35,601 nt of DNA from Solirubrobacteraceae bacterium (GTDB lineage: Bacteria > Actinomycetota > Thermoleophilia > Solirubrobacterales > Solirubrobacteraceae): the NCBI GenBank assembly GCA_030447275.1, contig JAUJPF010000023.1:1-35601 (forward strand), written 5' to 3'. The position numbers were made by a program, and so were the translations under genes. Positions 1-6,727 of the stretch are shown here, piece by piece (within the stretch, counting starts at the first letter, position 1; each line of letters begins with the position of its first letter). The notes beneath the pieces were generated by a model that searched no databases, was not told the DNA's origin, and saw only the letters and a program-made list of their open reading frames with translations.

Positions 1-527
1 CGCGCTTCCAGGCGCCGGACGCGGGCGGCCGCCCCGTCGAGGCGCCGTTCGGCCTCGGCGGCGCGCTCGCGCTCGCGCTCGAGCTCCTCGGGCTCGACGG
101 ACCGCGCCTCGGCGCTCTCGGCCGCGGGCTCCGCGACCGGCGGCGTGTCGAGGACCTCCGCCGCGATCTCCTCCACCGGCGGCGCCTCGACGACCTCCGC
201 GGCCGGCGCGCGGCGCTCGCGCAGCTTGTGCTCGCGCGGCGCGGGCAGGTCGAGCAGCTCCCCGTCGACGCGCAGCGCGAACGCCGGACGGCGGCCGAGC
301 GCCTCGGCGGGCACGGCGAACGGCAGGACGAACGCGCCCGAGCGCGCGTCGAAGCGGTTCGGCGCCTTGAGCGCGGCGAAATCCCGCGACTCGCGCCCGT
401 CGTCGACGACCAGCACGGGCTCGGCCCCGGCGGTCAGCTCGGGGTCGACGCGGCCGGCGAGCCGCACGAGGGCAGTGCCCGGCAGCGCGGGCACGCGCTC
501 GAAGAACGCGATCGAAAGGGGCCGCAT
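1..527 (-). CDS. Uncharacterised protein with C-terminal coiled coil (3' end outside window)
   Basis: An open minus-strand frame runs from an ATG at 525-527 through the left edge of the window, so the C-terminus is missing. About 175 residues are visible. Residues 1 to about 100 look globular and strand-rich, starting MRPLSIAFFERVPALPG. An acidic Ala/Glu/Pro-rich linker follows, then an Arg/Glu-rich heptad-like stretch (ELERERERAAEAERRL) that should form a coiled coil. Third codon positions are almost all G or C, which supports coding on this strand. No Shine-Dalgarno sequence lies just before the ATG; the nearest purine-rich run is about 18 nt upstream. I do not recognise the family. The architecture suggests a cytoplasmic scaffold or sensor-like protein, but that is only inference. 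Confidence 0.7.
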   Translation of the reverse strand, partial: MRPLSIAFFERVPALPGTALVRLAGRVDPELTAGAEPVLVVDDGRESRDFAALKAPNRFDARSGAFVLPFAVPAEALGRRPAFALRVDGELLDLPAPREHKLRERRAPAAEVVEAPPVEEIAAEVLDTPPVAEPAAESAEARSVEPEELERERERAAEAERRLDGAAARVRRLEA

Positions 528-616
528 GGAGGACGAGGGTACGGGAGGGTCCCTCCGGAATCCAATCCGTCATGCGGCCAGAGGCGCGCGGCGGAGGGCG
601 CGCGGGACGGCCAGGG

Positions 617-642
617 ACCCGGGCGCCCGCAGGCGCCCGGGT
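617..642 (-). terminator. Rho-independent-type hairpin after the GNAT-like gene
   Basis: A perfect 11-bp stem (ACCCGGGCGCC at 617-627 and its complement at 632-642) closes a 4-nt loop. It sits 11 bp past the stop codon of the minus-strand gene at 654-959. It lacks a clear U tract, as is common in very GC-rich genomes. Confidence 0.7.
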
Positions 643-653
643 GGCGAATCCGG

Positions 654-959
654 CTAGGCGGCCAGGCGCAGGCGGCCGAGGCCCCGCTGCTCGCGCGGGG
701 CGAGGCGCTGCGCGCGGTCGGCCGTCGCGCGTGCGTGCACGCGCAGCAGCTCGACGAGGTCGGTCGTGCGGGCGAACGGGTCGCCGATCACGCGGTCGTC
801 GCGGACGCTCAGCGCGGCGCGCGGGCGGCCGTCGACCTCGGCGAGCAGCACCGGGCCGAAGGGCACTGGAGCGCTGTCGAGGGCGGCCAGTCGGGCGAGG
901 GCGGGTCCGTCGCCGTGGGTGGCCGCCCGGATGCTGATGGTGGGGGTGGTGTGGGTCAT
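654..959 (-). CDS. Small GNAT-like protein (N-terminal half of an acetyltransferase fold)
   Basis: This 101-residue protein begins with the pattern of a GNAT acetyltransferase N-terminus: a beta strand with IxIRxA (ISIRAATHGDGPALARLAAL), a helix, then strands resembling GPVLLAEVDGRPRAALSV. The region that would carry the acetyl-CoA-binding R/Q-x-x-G-x-G/A loop is absent, and the C-terminus is Arg-rich. At about 100 residues it is roughly two thirds of a normal GNAT, so it may not be an active acetyltransferase. An AGAAGGA Shine-Dalgarno sequence lies about 8 nt before the ATG. The gene is divergent from the LysR gene at 1068, with 108 bp between, so the regulator may control it. A strong hairpin follows the stop. 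Confidence 0.7.
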   Translation of the reverse strand: MTHTTPTISIRAATHGDGPALARLAALDSAPVPFGPVLLAEVDGRPRAALSVRDDRVIGDPFARTTDLVELLRVHARATADRAQRLAPREQRGLGRLRLAA

Positions 960-1032
960 GGGGGCGGTCCTTCTGTGTTGACGTTTGTTCTTCTCGTACG
1001 GAGAGTGTCGGCCCGGTGGCCCATAACTTCAA

Positions 1033-1061
1033 GTGACATTCCGTCATCAGCGCGATAAGAT
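1033..1061 (+). promoter_or_regulatory. Promoter of the LysR gene, with a short dyad over the -35
   Basis: GTGACA (1033-1038) and TAAGAT (1056-1061) are spaced 17 bp apart. The predicted transcript start falls at or next to the ATG at 1068, implying a leaderless mRNA. A TGAC-N5-GTCA dyad (1034-1046) covers the -35 and could be an autoregulatory site. Confidence 0.6.
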
Positions 1062-1067
1062 GGCCTA

Positions 1068-2003
1068 ATGCTCGACGTCAAGCGCCTGCGCGTCCTCCGA
1101 GAGGTCGCGGCCAAGGGTTCCTTCTCCGCCGCCGCCGAGTCGTTGGCCTACACGCAGTCGGCGGTCTCACAGCAGATCGCCGCCCTCGAACGCGAGGCGG
1201 GATCGCGCCTCGTCGACCGCTCCGCCCGCGGCGTGCGGCTCACCGACGCCGGCCACGCGCTCGTCCGCCACGCGGACGTGATCCTCGCCCGGCTGAGCGA
1301 CGCCGAGGCCGAGCTCGAGGCGATCGCCGGCCTGCGCGGCGGCCGCGTCCGGCTCGTGTCCTTCGCCAGCGCGGGGGCGACGATGATGCCCCGCGCGATC
1401 GCCCTCTTCCGCGAACGCCACCCCGCCGTGGAGCTGACGCTCGAGCCGGCCGAGCAGGACGAGGCGCTGGCCAAGCTCCGCGCCGGCGAGGCCGACGTCG
1501 CGCTGACCATCGACGCCGAGTTCTGCTCGATCGAGGACGACGGGCTCGACCTGCGCCACCTCATCGACGACCCGATGTACGCGGTCCTCCCGCGCGACCA
1601 CCCGCTCGCGGCCAAGCCGCGCATCCGCCTCGAGGAGCTGCGCGACGAAGCGTGGCTCGGCGGCTCGCAGACGGGCTGCCCCGACACGATGATCCTCGTC
1701 CGCGCGTGCAACGCCGCCGGCTTCGAGCCGCGCATCGCCTTCCACTCCGACGACTACCTGGCGATCCAGGGCTTCGTGGCCGCGGGCGTCGGCGTGTCGC
1801 TGATCCCGGACCTCGCGCTCCTCGCCGTCCGCGACGACGTCGTCATCCGCGCCCTGAAGTCGAGCCCGCCGGTACGGCGCATCCAGGCCGCGACGCTGCG
1901 CGACGGCTACAAGTCGCCCGCCATCGAGGCGATGCTCGACACGCTGGCCGAGGTCGGGCGGGAGTTCGAGGGCCAACGTCAGGAGCTTGCGCTCGCGTCG
2001 TAG
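1068..2003 (+). CDS. LysR-family transcriptional regulator
   Basis: This 311-residue protein has the standard LysR layout. Residues 1-60 form the winged helix-turn-helix (LRVLREVAAKGSFSAAAESL, then YTQSAVSQQIAALE), followed by a linker helix. The effector-binding domain runs from about residue 90 to 295 and includes the typical VRLVSFASAG first strand and GVGVSLIPDLAL segment. The length is normal for the family. It should bind DNA as a tetramer and respond to a small ligand that cannot be deduced here. It is transcribed divergently from the GNAT-like gene at 654-959, the classical arrangement for LysR control of a neighbour. The start is supported by a promoter whose -10 ends 6 nt before the ATG. 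Family assignment is firm; targets are inference. Confidence 0.95.
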   Translation: MLDVKRLRVLREVAAKGSFSAAAESLAYTQSAVSQQIAALEREAGSRLVDRSARGVRLTDAGHALVRHADVILARLSDAEAELEAIAGLRGGRVRLVSFASAGATMMPRAIALFRERHPAVELTLEPAEQDEALAKLRAGEADVALTIDAEFCSIEDDGLDLRHLIDDPMYAVLPRDHPLAAKPRIRLEELRDEAWLGGSQTGCPDTMILVRACNAAGFEPRIAFHSDDYLAIQGFVAAGVGVSLIPDLALLAVRDDVVIRALKSSPPVRRIQAATLRDGYKSPAIEAMLDTLAEVGREFEGQRQELALAS

Positions 2004-2049
2004 TGGGGAGTCCCCGGGGCAGCACCCAAGTCCCCGAACGGAGGTCCCC

Positions 2050-2295
2050 ATGGCCGCCAGCGTCATCGGCGTCGCCGGCTTGATCGGGCTCACGCTCGTC
2101 CTCGCCGGCATCCTGAACCCGCTCCTGCTCATCCCGATCATCGTCCTCACGTCGATCCCGCTCGCGCTCGGCGTGCTCGGCAAGCTGTTCGCGCACTCGC
2201 AGCCGACGGTCGACGCCTCGACCGGCCCCGCGACGCCGACCAGCGCGCAGGCCTCGTACGACCCGGTCACCGACCCGAGCGAGCGGGGGGTCTAG
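2050..2295 (+). CDS. Small two-helix membrane protein, unknown function
   Basis: An 81-residue protein starting at the ATG at 2050, preceded by GGAGGT at 2040-2045 (4-nt spacing), one of the clearer Shine-Dalgarno sequences in the window. An earlier in-frame GTG/ATG would overlap the LysR gene and is less likely. Residues 4-24 and about 25-45 are strongly hydrophobic (VIGVAGLIGLTLVLAGIL, then LLLIPIIVLTSIPLALGVL), giving a helical hairpin in the membrane. The last 35 residues are polar, Thr/Ser/Pro-rich and probably disordered. It lies 46 bp after the LysR gene, and the gap carries three copies of GTCCCC (2010, 2030, 2044). I do not recognise the family. Confidence 0.75.
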   Translation: MAASVIGVAGLIGLTLVLAGILNPLLLIPIIVLTSIPLALGVLGKLFAHSQPTVDASTGPATPTSAQASYDPVTDPSERGV

Positions 2296-2317
2296 CGGGT
2301 AGTAGCTTGCGCGCGTC

Positions 2318-3379
2318 CTGCGCGCGCTCGAATCGCTCTCCCTCCGCCGCCTCGCGCTGCTCGGCGGCGCGGGCGGCGCGCTCGCCCTCGCGGTCCTCGA
2401 CGCGCTCGTGCGCGACGAGCCGCGGCCGGAGGACGACGACCTCATCTACGAGCGGATGGCGGACGACCCGTTCGCCACGCACACGTACGTGTTCGCGTTC
2501 CGGGTCGCGGTGCCGTGGCTCGTCCACGTGCTGCCGTTCTCGCACGACGCGTCGTTCAGCGCGCTCGCGTGGCTCTTCAGCGGCGCCGCGGGCGGCGTGC
2601 TGCTCGTCCTGCTCGAGCGGCTCGGCGCGTCGCGGAGGATCTCGGTGCCGCTCGCGCTCGCGCTCGTGCTGTCGCCGCCGCTGCTCGCGGCGTCGCTGCG
2701 CCAGGGCCGCAGCCCCGACCCGCTCACCGTCCTCGTCATGGTCACCGGAGCGCTGTGCATCGTCGAGCGCAGGCCGGTGCCGCTCGCGGCCACGATGGTC
2801 GTCGGCGCGCTCAACCGCGAGAGCGCGCTGTTCCTCGCGCCGTTCGCCTACGCGGTGTGGGCCGAGCGCGTCGTCGACCTCCGCGTGCTGCGGACGGTCG
2901 CGCTCGCCGCGGCGCCCGCGGTCGTCGCGTTCGTGACCCTGCGCCTCGCCATCCCGACCGTCGGGCGCGAGCAGATCCCCGGCTACGGCGGCTCGCTCGT
3001 CGGCGGGCGGGTCGACGTCGTCTCCGAGGCGCTCGAGGCGCCGTTCACGCAGCTGCGCCGGCTGTTCTCCGTCTATGGCCCGCTGTGGCTCGTCGCCCCG
3101 TTCGCGCTGGCGGGGATGCGGTTCGCGCGGCGGGGGACCGTGCTCGTCGCGCTGTGCGCGGTCGCGTGCACGTTCGCGCTCGACTGGGGGCGGATCCTGC
3201 TGATCGCCGCGCCCGTGTTCTACGCCGCGTCGGCGTGGGTGCTCGAGCGCCGCCCGGCGTGGCGGCTGCCGGTCTTCGCGCTCCTCGCCGTGCTCATCGC
3301 CGGCTACGCGATCTACATGCAGGTCGACGGCGTCGAGAACCTGATCGAGGCCGGCCCGCCGCCCTACCCGGTGCGGTAG
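2318..3379 (+). CDS. Polytopic membrane protein, possible GT-C-type glycosyltransferase (probable CTG start)
   Basis: The protein has about eight to ten hydrophobic segments separated by short Arg-rich loops, an acidic first loop (RPEDDDLIYERMADDPF), an NRESALFLAPF segment and a final GYAIYMQVDG helix. This resembles multipass GT-C glycosyltransferase-like proteins, which use lipid-linked sugars on the outer face of the membrane, but no diagnostic motif is certain. The first conventional start is GTG at 2408. However, the frame stays open back to a TAG at 2303, and the missing stretch (LRRLALLGGAGGALALAVLDAL) is a good first transmembrane helix. CTG at 2318 lies 9 nt after a TAGCTT -10 (2303-2308), matching the leaderless spacing of other genes here. 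With it the product is 353 residues; from GTG it is 323. The 3' end overlaps the convergent sulfotransferase gene by 16 bp. Confidence 0.75.
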   Translation: MRALESLSLRRLALLGGAGGALALAVLDALVRDEPRPEDDDLIYERMADDPFATHTYVFAFRVAVPWLVHVLPFSHDASFSALAWLFSGAAGGVLLVLLERLGASRRISVPLALALVLSPPLLAASLRQGRSPDPLTVLVMVTGALCIVERRPVPLAATMVVGALNRESALFLAPFAYAVWAERVVDLRVLRTVALAAAPAVVAFVTLRLAIPTVGREQIPGYGGSLVGGRVDVVSEALEAPFTQLRRLFSVYGPLWLVAPFALAGMRFARRGTVLVALCAVACTFALDWGRILLIAAPVFYAASAWVLERRPAWRLPVFALLAVLIAGYAIYMQVDGVENLIEAGPPPYPVR

Positions 3380-4239
3380 CCGAGCGCCTCGATCGTGTCG
3401 CCGAGGACGTCGAGCAGCTCGGCCTGCTCCTCGTCGTCGAGGCGGTCGCACCAGCTCCCCGGCGACGCGCTGCGCACGAACTTGCCTGCGCCGCGCTCGC
3501 CGGCCGGCACCTTCTCGTACGCGTGCTTCCCGACGACCTGCTCGATGCGCTCGCGCGTCGCCGGCAGCCCGATCGTCTCGAGCACGCGGCCGAGCTCGCG
3601 CGCGGGGTCGGCGAGCAGCTCCTCGTAGCGGACGAGCACGCGGCGGTCGGGCGAGTGCGCGTCGTACGCGCGCTGCGTCGCCTCGGTCCGGTAGCGCCAG
3701 ACGGTCGCCTGCCACTTGATGAACGCGACGCGCCCGTACGGGGCGACGGCGAAGCCTCCGTCGTCGGTGATCCAGCCGCCGTCCTGGTAGGCGTCGAGCC
3801 ACGAGTCGACCACGTCGCGGCCGTCGCGCAGGAGGAAGACGAGCCGCGACCCCGGCAGCAGCGACATCACCCAGTCGGCGACCTGCGAGCCGCCGGGCTC
3901 CTTGATCACGTACCTGCGGTCGCCGTCGCGCTGGAGCGCGAGGCGGTCGAGGATGATGCCGCGCAGCAGCGGCTCCCAGCCGGCACGGTGCTCGTCGCTG
4001 AAGAAGTAGTCCCGGTTGCCGCTCTTGACGGCGCGGAACGTCGACAGCGCGGGCGGGTCGTCGGAGGTCGCCCAGGCCAGCGGGATCGGCCGCCAGACGC
4101 CGAGGTGGTGCCCGATGCCGGTCTCGTCGACGGGGAGGATCTCGTGGAACTCGGTGAGCATCCGCAGCAGCCACGTGCTGCCGCTTCGTGAGGATCCGAA
4201 GATCCACGTGAGCTGCTCCTCCCGCGGACGCTCGCCCAT
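3364..4239 (-). CDS. Sulfotransferase family protein
   Basis: This 291-residue protein has both PAPS-binding elements of the sulfotransferase family. The 5'-phosphosulfate loop is at residues 16-27 (SSRSGSTWLLRM), and the 3'-phosphate-binding segment is near residues 138-147 (RDGRDVVDSW). It would transfer sulfate from PAPS to a hydroxyl or amine acceptor; the acceptor cannot be told from sequence. The ATG at 4237-4239 puts the P-loop-like motif 15 residues from the N-terminus, as usual. A CAATCT -10-like hexamer (complement of 4248-4253) lies 8 nt before it. A longer frame to 4374 adds a low-complexity extension with poor codon bias and is rejected. The stop lies inside the end of the convergent membrane-protein gene, so the two 3' ends overlap. 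Confidence 0.9.
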   Translation of the reverse strand: MGERPREEQLTWIFGSSRSGSTWLLRMLTEFHEILPVDETGIGHHLGVWRPIPLAWATSDDPPALSTFRAVKSGNRDYFFSDEHRAGWEPLLRGIILDRLALQRDGDRRYVIKEPGGSQVADWVMSLLPGSRLVFLLRDGRDVVDSWLDAYQDGGWITDDGGFAVAPYGRVAFIKWQATVWRYRTEATQRAYDAHSPDRRVLVRYEELLADPARELGRVLETIGLPATRERIEQVVGKHAYEKVPAGERGAGKFVRSASPGSWCDRLDDEEQAELLDVLGDTIEALGYRTG

Positions 4240-4312
4240 CAGGCGCCAGATTGCCCTGATCGCGACGTTCCAACCGCTCAAGCAGCTCGCGACGGCGGAT
4301 GAGGGCGAGGTC

Positions 4313-4606
4313 GTGCGGATCACCGGCCGGCAGGTGCTGCGCCGCGGGGAGGCGGTCGCGCTCGTGATCGTCATCGAGAGCGATCAGCCGACCGACCGGG
4401 ACGACCTCGTCGACGGGGCCGAGGACGGGTCCGGGAAGACGGCGCGGCCGGCGCCGCTCGGCGACGACGAGGAGGGCGGCCGGATCATCGCCGCCGACGA
4501 CGGCGGAGCGTCGCTCTTCGGCGTGCCCGACACGTGCTCGGGGCTCATCGTGCTCGGGGTGTCGCCTGCGCTCACCGAGCGGGTGGCGCGGGCGCTGTCG
4601 GTGTAG
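4313..4606 (+). CDS. Small uncharacterised acidic protein
   Basis: A plus-strand frame of about 97 residues with near-total G/C at third positions ends at TAG 4604-4606. It reads MRITGRQVLRRGEAVALVIV, then an acidic, Asp/Glu-rich middle (DQPTDRDDLVDGAEDG), then a more hydrophobic end (CSGLIVLGVSPALTERVARAL). The start is uncertain. GTG at 4313 follows a GAGGGCGAGG purine run, but coding-like codons continue upstream to about 4250, where no ATG, GTG or TTG occurs in frame. I do not recognise the family. It points away from the sulfotransferase gene, leaving about 70 bp for divergent promoters, and ends 62 bp before the tRNA-Leu gene, which is convergent to it. Confidence 0.55.
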   Translation: MRITGRQVLRRGEAVALVIVIESDQPTDRDDLVDGAEDGSGKTARPAPLGDDEEGGRIIAADDGGASLFGVPDTCSGLIVLGVSPALTERVARALSV

Positions 4607-4640
4607 GGCTCTTCGGCGGGCGGGCTCTTCAACGAGAGAA

Positions 4641-4658
4641 GCCCCGCTGGTGCGGGGC
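4641..4658 (-). terminator. Terminator of tRNA-Leu
   Basis: A 7-bp GC stem (4641-4647 with 4652-4658) and 4-nt loop are followed, in the minus-strand direction, by the U-rich run TTCTCTCGTT. It begins 11 bp past the tRNA 3' end, so it is a good rho-independent terminator. It may also stop the plus-strand gene ending at 4606. Confidence 0.8.
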
Positions 4659-4668
4659 CTGACTCGCA

Positions 4669-4753
<85 letters not shown>

Positions 4754-4793
4754 GGGGGCGGCGGACACTCTAGCGCGCGCGCGGGGCGGCGAT

Positions 4794-4821
4794 TTGCATC
4801 CGTCCAGACCCCCGCTACGGT
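4794..4821 (+). promoter_or_regulatory. lexA promoter
   Basis: TTGCAT (4794-4799) and TACGGT (4816-4821) with a 16-bp spacer form the clearest sigma-70-type promoter here. The transcript start would fall near 4828-4830, inside the LexA box. Confidence 0.7.
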
Positions 4822-4823
4822 AC

Positions 4824-4837
4824 CGAACACATGTTCG
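4824..4837 (+). promoter_or_regulatory. lexA: LexA (SOS) box of lexA
   Basis: CGAACACATGTTCG matches the Gram-positive/actinobacterial SOS box CGAAC-N4-GTTCG perfectly. It is the exact reverse complement of the boxes in front of imuB and dnaE2. Its position over the expected transcript start fits repression of lexA by its own product. Confidence 0.95.
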
Positions 4838-4872
4838 CTCCGCCCCTTTCCCCGTCGCCTGAGGAGACCTTC

Positions 4873-5511
4873 GTGGACCTGACGAAGCGCCAGCAGGAGA
4901 TCTTCGACTTCATCAAGAGGTACTCGGCCAAGTACGGCTATCCGCCCACCGTGCGGGACATCGGCAAGGCCGTCGGCCTCGCGTCGTCTTCGACCGTGCA
5001 CGCGCACCTCGCGAACCTCGAGAAGGCGGGACTGCTGCGGCGCGATCCGTCGAAGCCGCGTGCGATCGAGCTGCTCGACCGCGCGATCGAGAACGTCCGC
5101 GACACGGTGGAGTCGGGCGTGCGCTCGGTCGTCGGCAGCGCCGGCGGCGTGCCGGTGCTCGGGTCGGTGGCCGCGGGCGCGCCGGTCCTCGCCGAGGAGA
5201 ACATCGAGGACTACGTCGAGGTGCCGCCGATCGCCGGCGGCGAGGAGGCGGAGTTCATCCTCAAGGTCAAGGGCGACTCGATGGTCGACGCCGGGATCAT
5301 CGAGGGCGACTACGTCGTCGTCCGCCGGCAGGACACCGCCAACGACGGCGACATCGTCGTGGCGCTGGTGGGTGAGGAGGCGACGGTCAAGACCTTCTAC
5401 CGCGAGTCCGACCACATCCGCCTCCAGCCGGAGAACCCGCGCCTCGAGCCGATCCGCACCCGCGACGTGAAGATCCTCGGCCGCATGGTCGGGCTGTTGA
5501 GGCACGTGTGA
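4873..5511 (+). CDS. lexA: LexA repressor, SOS-response transcriptional regulator
   Basis: The 212-residue protein has a winged helix-turn-helix at residues 1-65 (LTKRQQEIFDFI start, STVHAHLANLEKAGLL recognition region) and a C-terminal S24 autoprotease domain. Visible key residues are the Ala101-Gly102 cleavage bond, Ser136 (GDSMVDAGI) and Lys173 (ATVKTFYRE). RecA filaments trigger self-cleavage, which relieves repression of SOS genes. The GTG at 4873 is chosen because GAGGAG lies 6 nt upstream and the protein then begins MDLTKRQQEI, as in LexA homologues. A leaderless ATG at 4831, inside the LexA box, would add 14 residues and cannot be excluded. The imuB and dnaE2 operators in this window carry the same box. 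A zinc-ribbon gene follows 4 bp after the stop and is probably co-transcribed. Confidence 0.97.
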   Translation: MDLTKRQQEIFDFIKRYSAKYGYPPTVRDIGKAVGLASSSTVHAHLANLEKAGLLRRDPSKPRAIELLDRAIENVRDTVESGVRSVVGSAGGVPVLGSVAAGAPVLAEENIEDYVEVPPIAGGEEAEFILKVKGDSMVDAGIIEGDYVVVRRQDTANDGDIVVALVGEEATVKTFYRESDHIRLQPENPRLEPIRTRDVKILGRMVGLLRHV

Positions 5512-5515
5512 CGCG

Positions 5516-5835
5516 ATGGCGACGCTGACCCTCGACACCCTGCAGACGAGCCTGCTCGACGGCGGGGAGGCCGTCCCGCGGCCCCCGCCGCGCAGCCGCT
5601 CGGGCGCGCCGAGCGCCGCGCCGGCCCCGGCGCGCGGCCCGCTCGAGGCCCGTCCGAGCGCCGCCGCCGGCGGCGCCGACGCTCGACGAGCTCGTGAGCC
5701 GCACCTGGACGTCGCTCCGCGTGTCGCGCGCCGCGGCGTGCCTGCTGTGCGGCGGCGAGGTCGCGCCGCGAGTACGGATCGGGGCCGCACCCCGTCGGCG
5801 GCGCGTGCCGCTCGTGCGGCACCGAGATCGGCTGA
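5516..5835 (+). pseudogene. Small zinc-ribbon protein downstream of lexA, frame broken twice as given
   Basis: Starting at ATG 5516, 4 bp after the lexA stop, the frame reads MATLTLDTLQTSLLDGGEAV and a Pro/Ala-rich linker. Codon bias then moves to a second frame around 5670-5690 (PTLDELVSRTWTSLRVSRAA, then CLLC), and to a third frame at 5770 (EYGSGPHPVGG, then CRSCGTEIG, stop at 5833-5835). Joined, these give a protein of roughly 106 residues with two CxxC knuckles (CLLC and CRSC), a likely zinc ribbon. Each shift equals loss of two bases (or gain of one) in a CG-rich run; restoring GC in GCCGCGAG would repair the second. This looks like consensus error rather than decay, since codon bias is strong in each segment. 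The function is unknown. Its place suggests an SOS-inducible partner of lexA. Confidence 0.65.
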
Positions 5836-6182
5836 GGGGCGGCGGGGGCGCGCCCCGGGCCGCCGCGCGCGGCTTCGCCGCGCCGGGCCGCTTCGCGGCC
5901 TCCCATTTCGGCTCGTCGCGCGCCGCGCGCGACGCCCGCGCCTCCTCGCGCCCCGCACGGCCGTCGCGCACCCTTGCCCGGCGCGTTTACAGCTCGACGA
6001 GGGAGGGTGGGCCCACCGCCGATGCGTTCGCGCCGCTTCTCGGGCCGCGCGCCTTCCCCGGCGCCTCGCTCTGCCGCCGCACCCCGCGCGCCGCTCCACC
6101 GCCCTTCGCCACTCCGCGGCCGGTGCCGCTCGCCGCTCCGCCGAGCTCCTCGCCGACCGCCCCGCCGGACCGCTCATTTCTT
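5836..6182 (+). other. Intergenic stretch without a recognisable gene
   Basis: About 350 bp of pyrimidine-rich, CG-repetitive sequence between the zinc-ribbon gene and the palindrome before rnpB. No frame shows consistent codon bias. It holds one block of the dispersed repeat described separately (5985-6007) and a 12-bp perfect palindrome, GGTGGGCCCACC, at 6006-6017. It could be untranslated leader or degraded sequence. Confidence 0.5.
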
Positions 6183-6256
6183 GGTGTGGGCGACCTTGTC
6201 GTTCGTATTTGATGGGAATGTCGCCCACACCCCTCTACGGCGGGGTTGCGCGCGGG
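5985..6256 (+). repeat. Three-block palindromic repeat, copy 1 (upstream of rnpB)
   Basis: Block A is GTTTACAGC-N5-GAGGGAGG (5985-6006). Block B is an inverted repeat whose arms are 6183-6197 and 6217-6231 (core GTGTGGGCGAC), 15 bp with one mismatch, around a 19-nt loop. Block C is GGTTGCGC then GCGGG (6244-6256). The same blocks occur in the same order, on the opposite strand, at 28771-28885. The palindrome sits about 28 bp upstream of the rnpB -10. Confidence 0.75.
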
Positions 6257-6258
6257 CT

Positions 6259-6264
6259 TACACT
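6259..6264 (+). promoter_or_regulatory. rnpB promoter, -10 element
   Basis: TACACT at 6259-6264 places the transcript start near 6271, exactly where the RNase P RNA P1 helix begins. No convincing -35 is seen. Confidence 0.55.
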
Positions 6265-6270
6265 GGGTGG

Positions 6271-6590
<320 letters not shown>

Positions 6591-6595
6591 TACGG

Positions 6596-6619
6596 AAGGG
6601 GCCCCGCGAGGGGCCCCTT
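6596..6619 (+). terminator. rnpB terminator
   Basis: A perfect 10-bp stem (AAGGGGCCCC at 6596-6605 with its complement at 6610-6619) closes a GCGA tetraloop 5 bp past the rnpB P1 helix. There is no long U tract. Confidence 0.85.
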
Positions 6620-6662
6620 CTACGTGCCGGGCCCTCTGCGGGGTCGTTCGTTCGGCCTCAGG

Positions 6663-6718
6663 CTCTGTTTGCTGTTTCAGCAAACAGAGTTTTGTAGCAA
6701 ACGTCACGGTGGTAAGCT
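6663..6718 (+). promoter_or_regulatory. Promoter/operator of the AbiE-like pair, with perfect palindrome
   Basis: A 12-bp perfect inverted repeat (CTCTGTTTGCTG at 6663-6674, complement at 6678-6689) with a TTT loop is followed by TTTT, so it can be read as an operator or a terminator. The half-site AGCAAAC occurs again at 6696-6702, 17 bp downstream of its first copy, just before the TAAGCT -10 at 6713-6718. The ATG follows 9 nt later. The stretch is clearly AT-richer than its surroundings. Repeated half-sites around the -35/-10 fit autoregulation by the winged-helix protein encoded next. Confidence 0.65.
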
Positions 6719-6727
6719 CCATTCTAG

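Noticed and set aside
2010..2049. Triple GTCCCC micro-repeat before the small membrane-protein gene as an operator array
   Set aside because: The spacing is irregular (20 and 14 bp) and short GC words recur by chance in this DNA.
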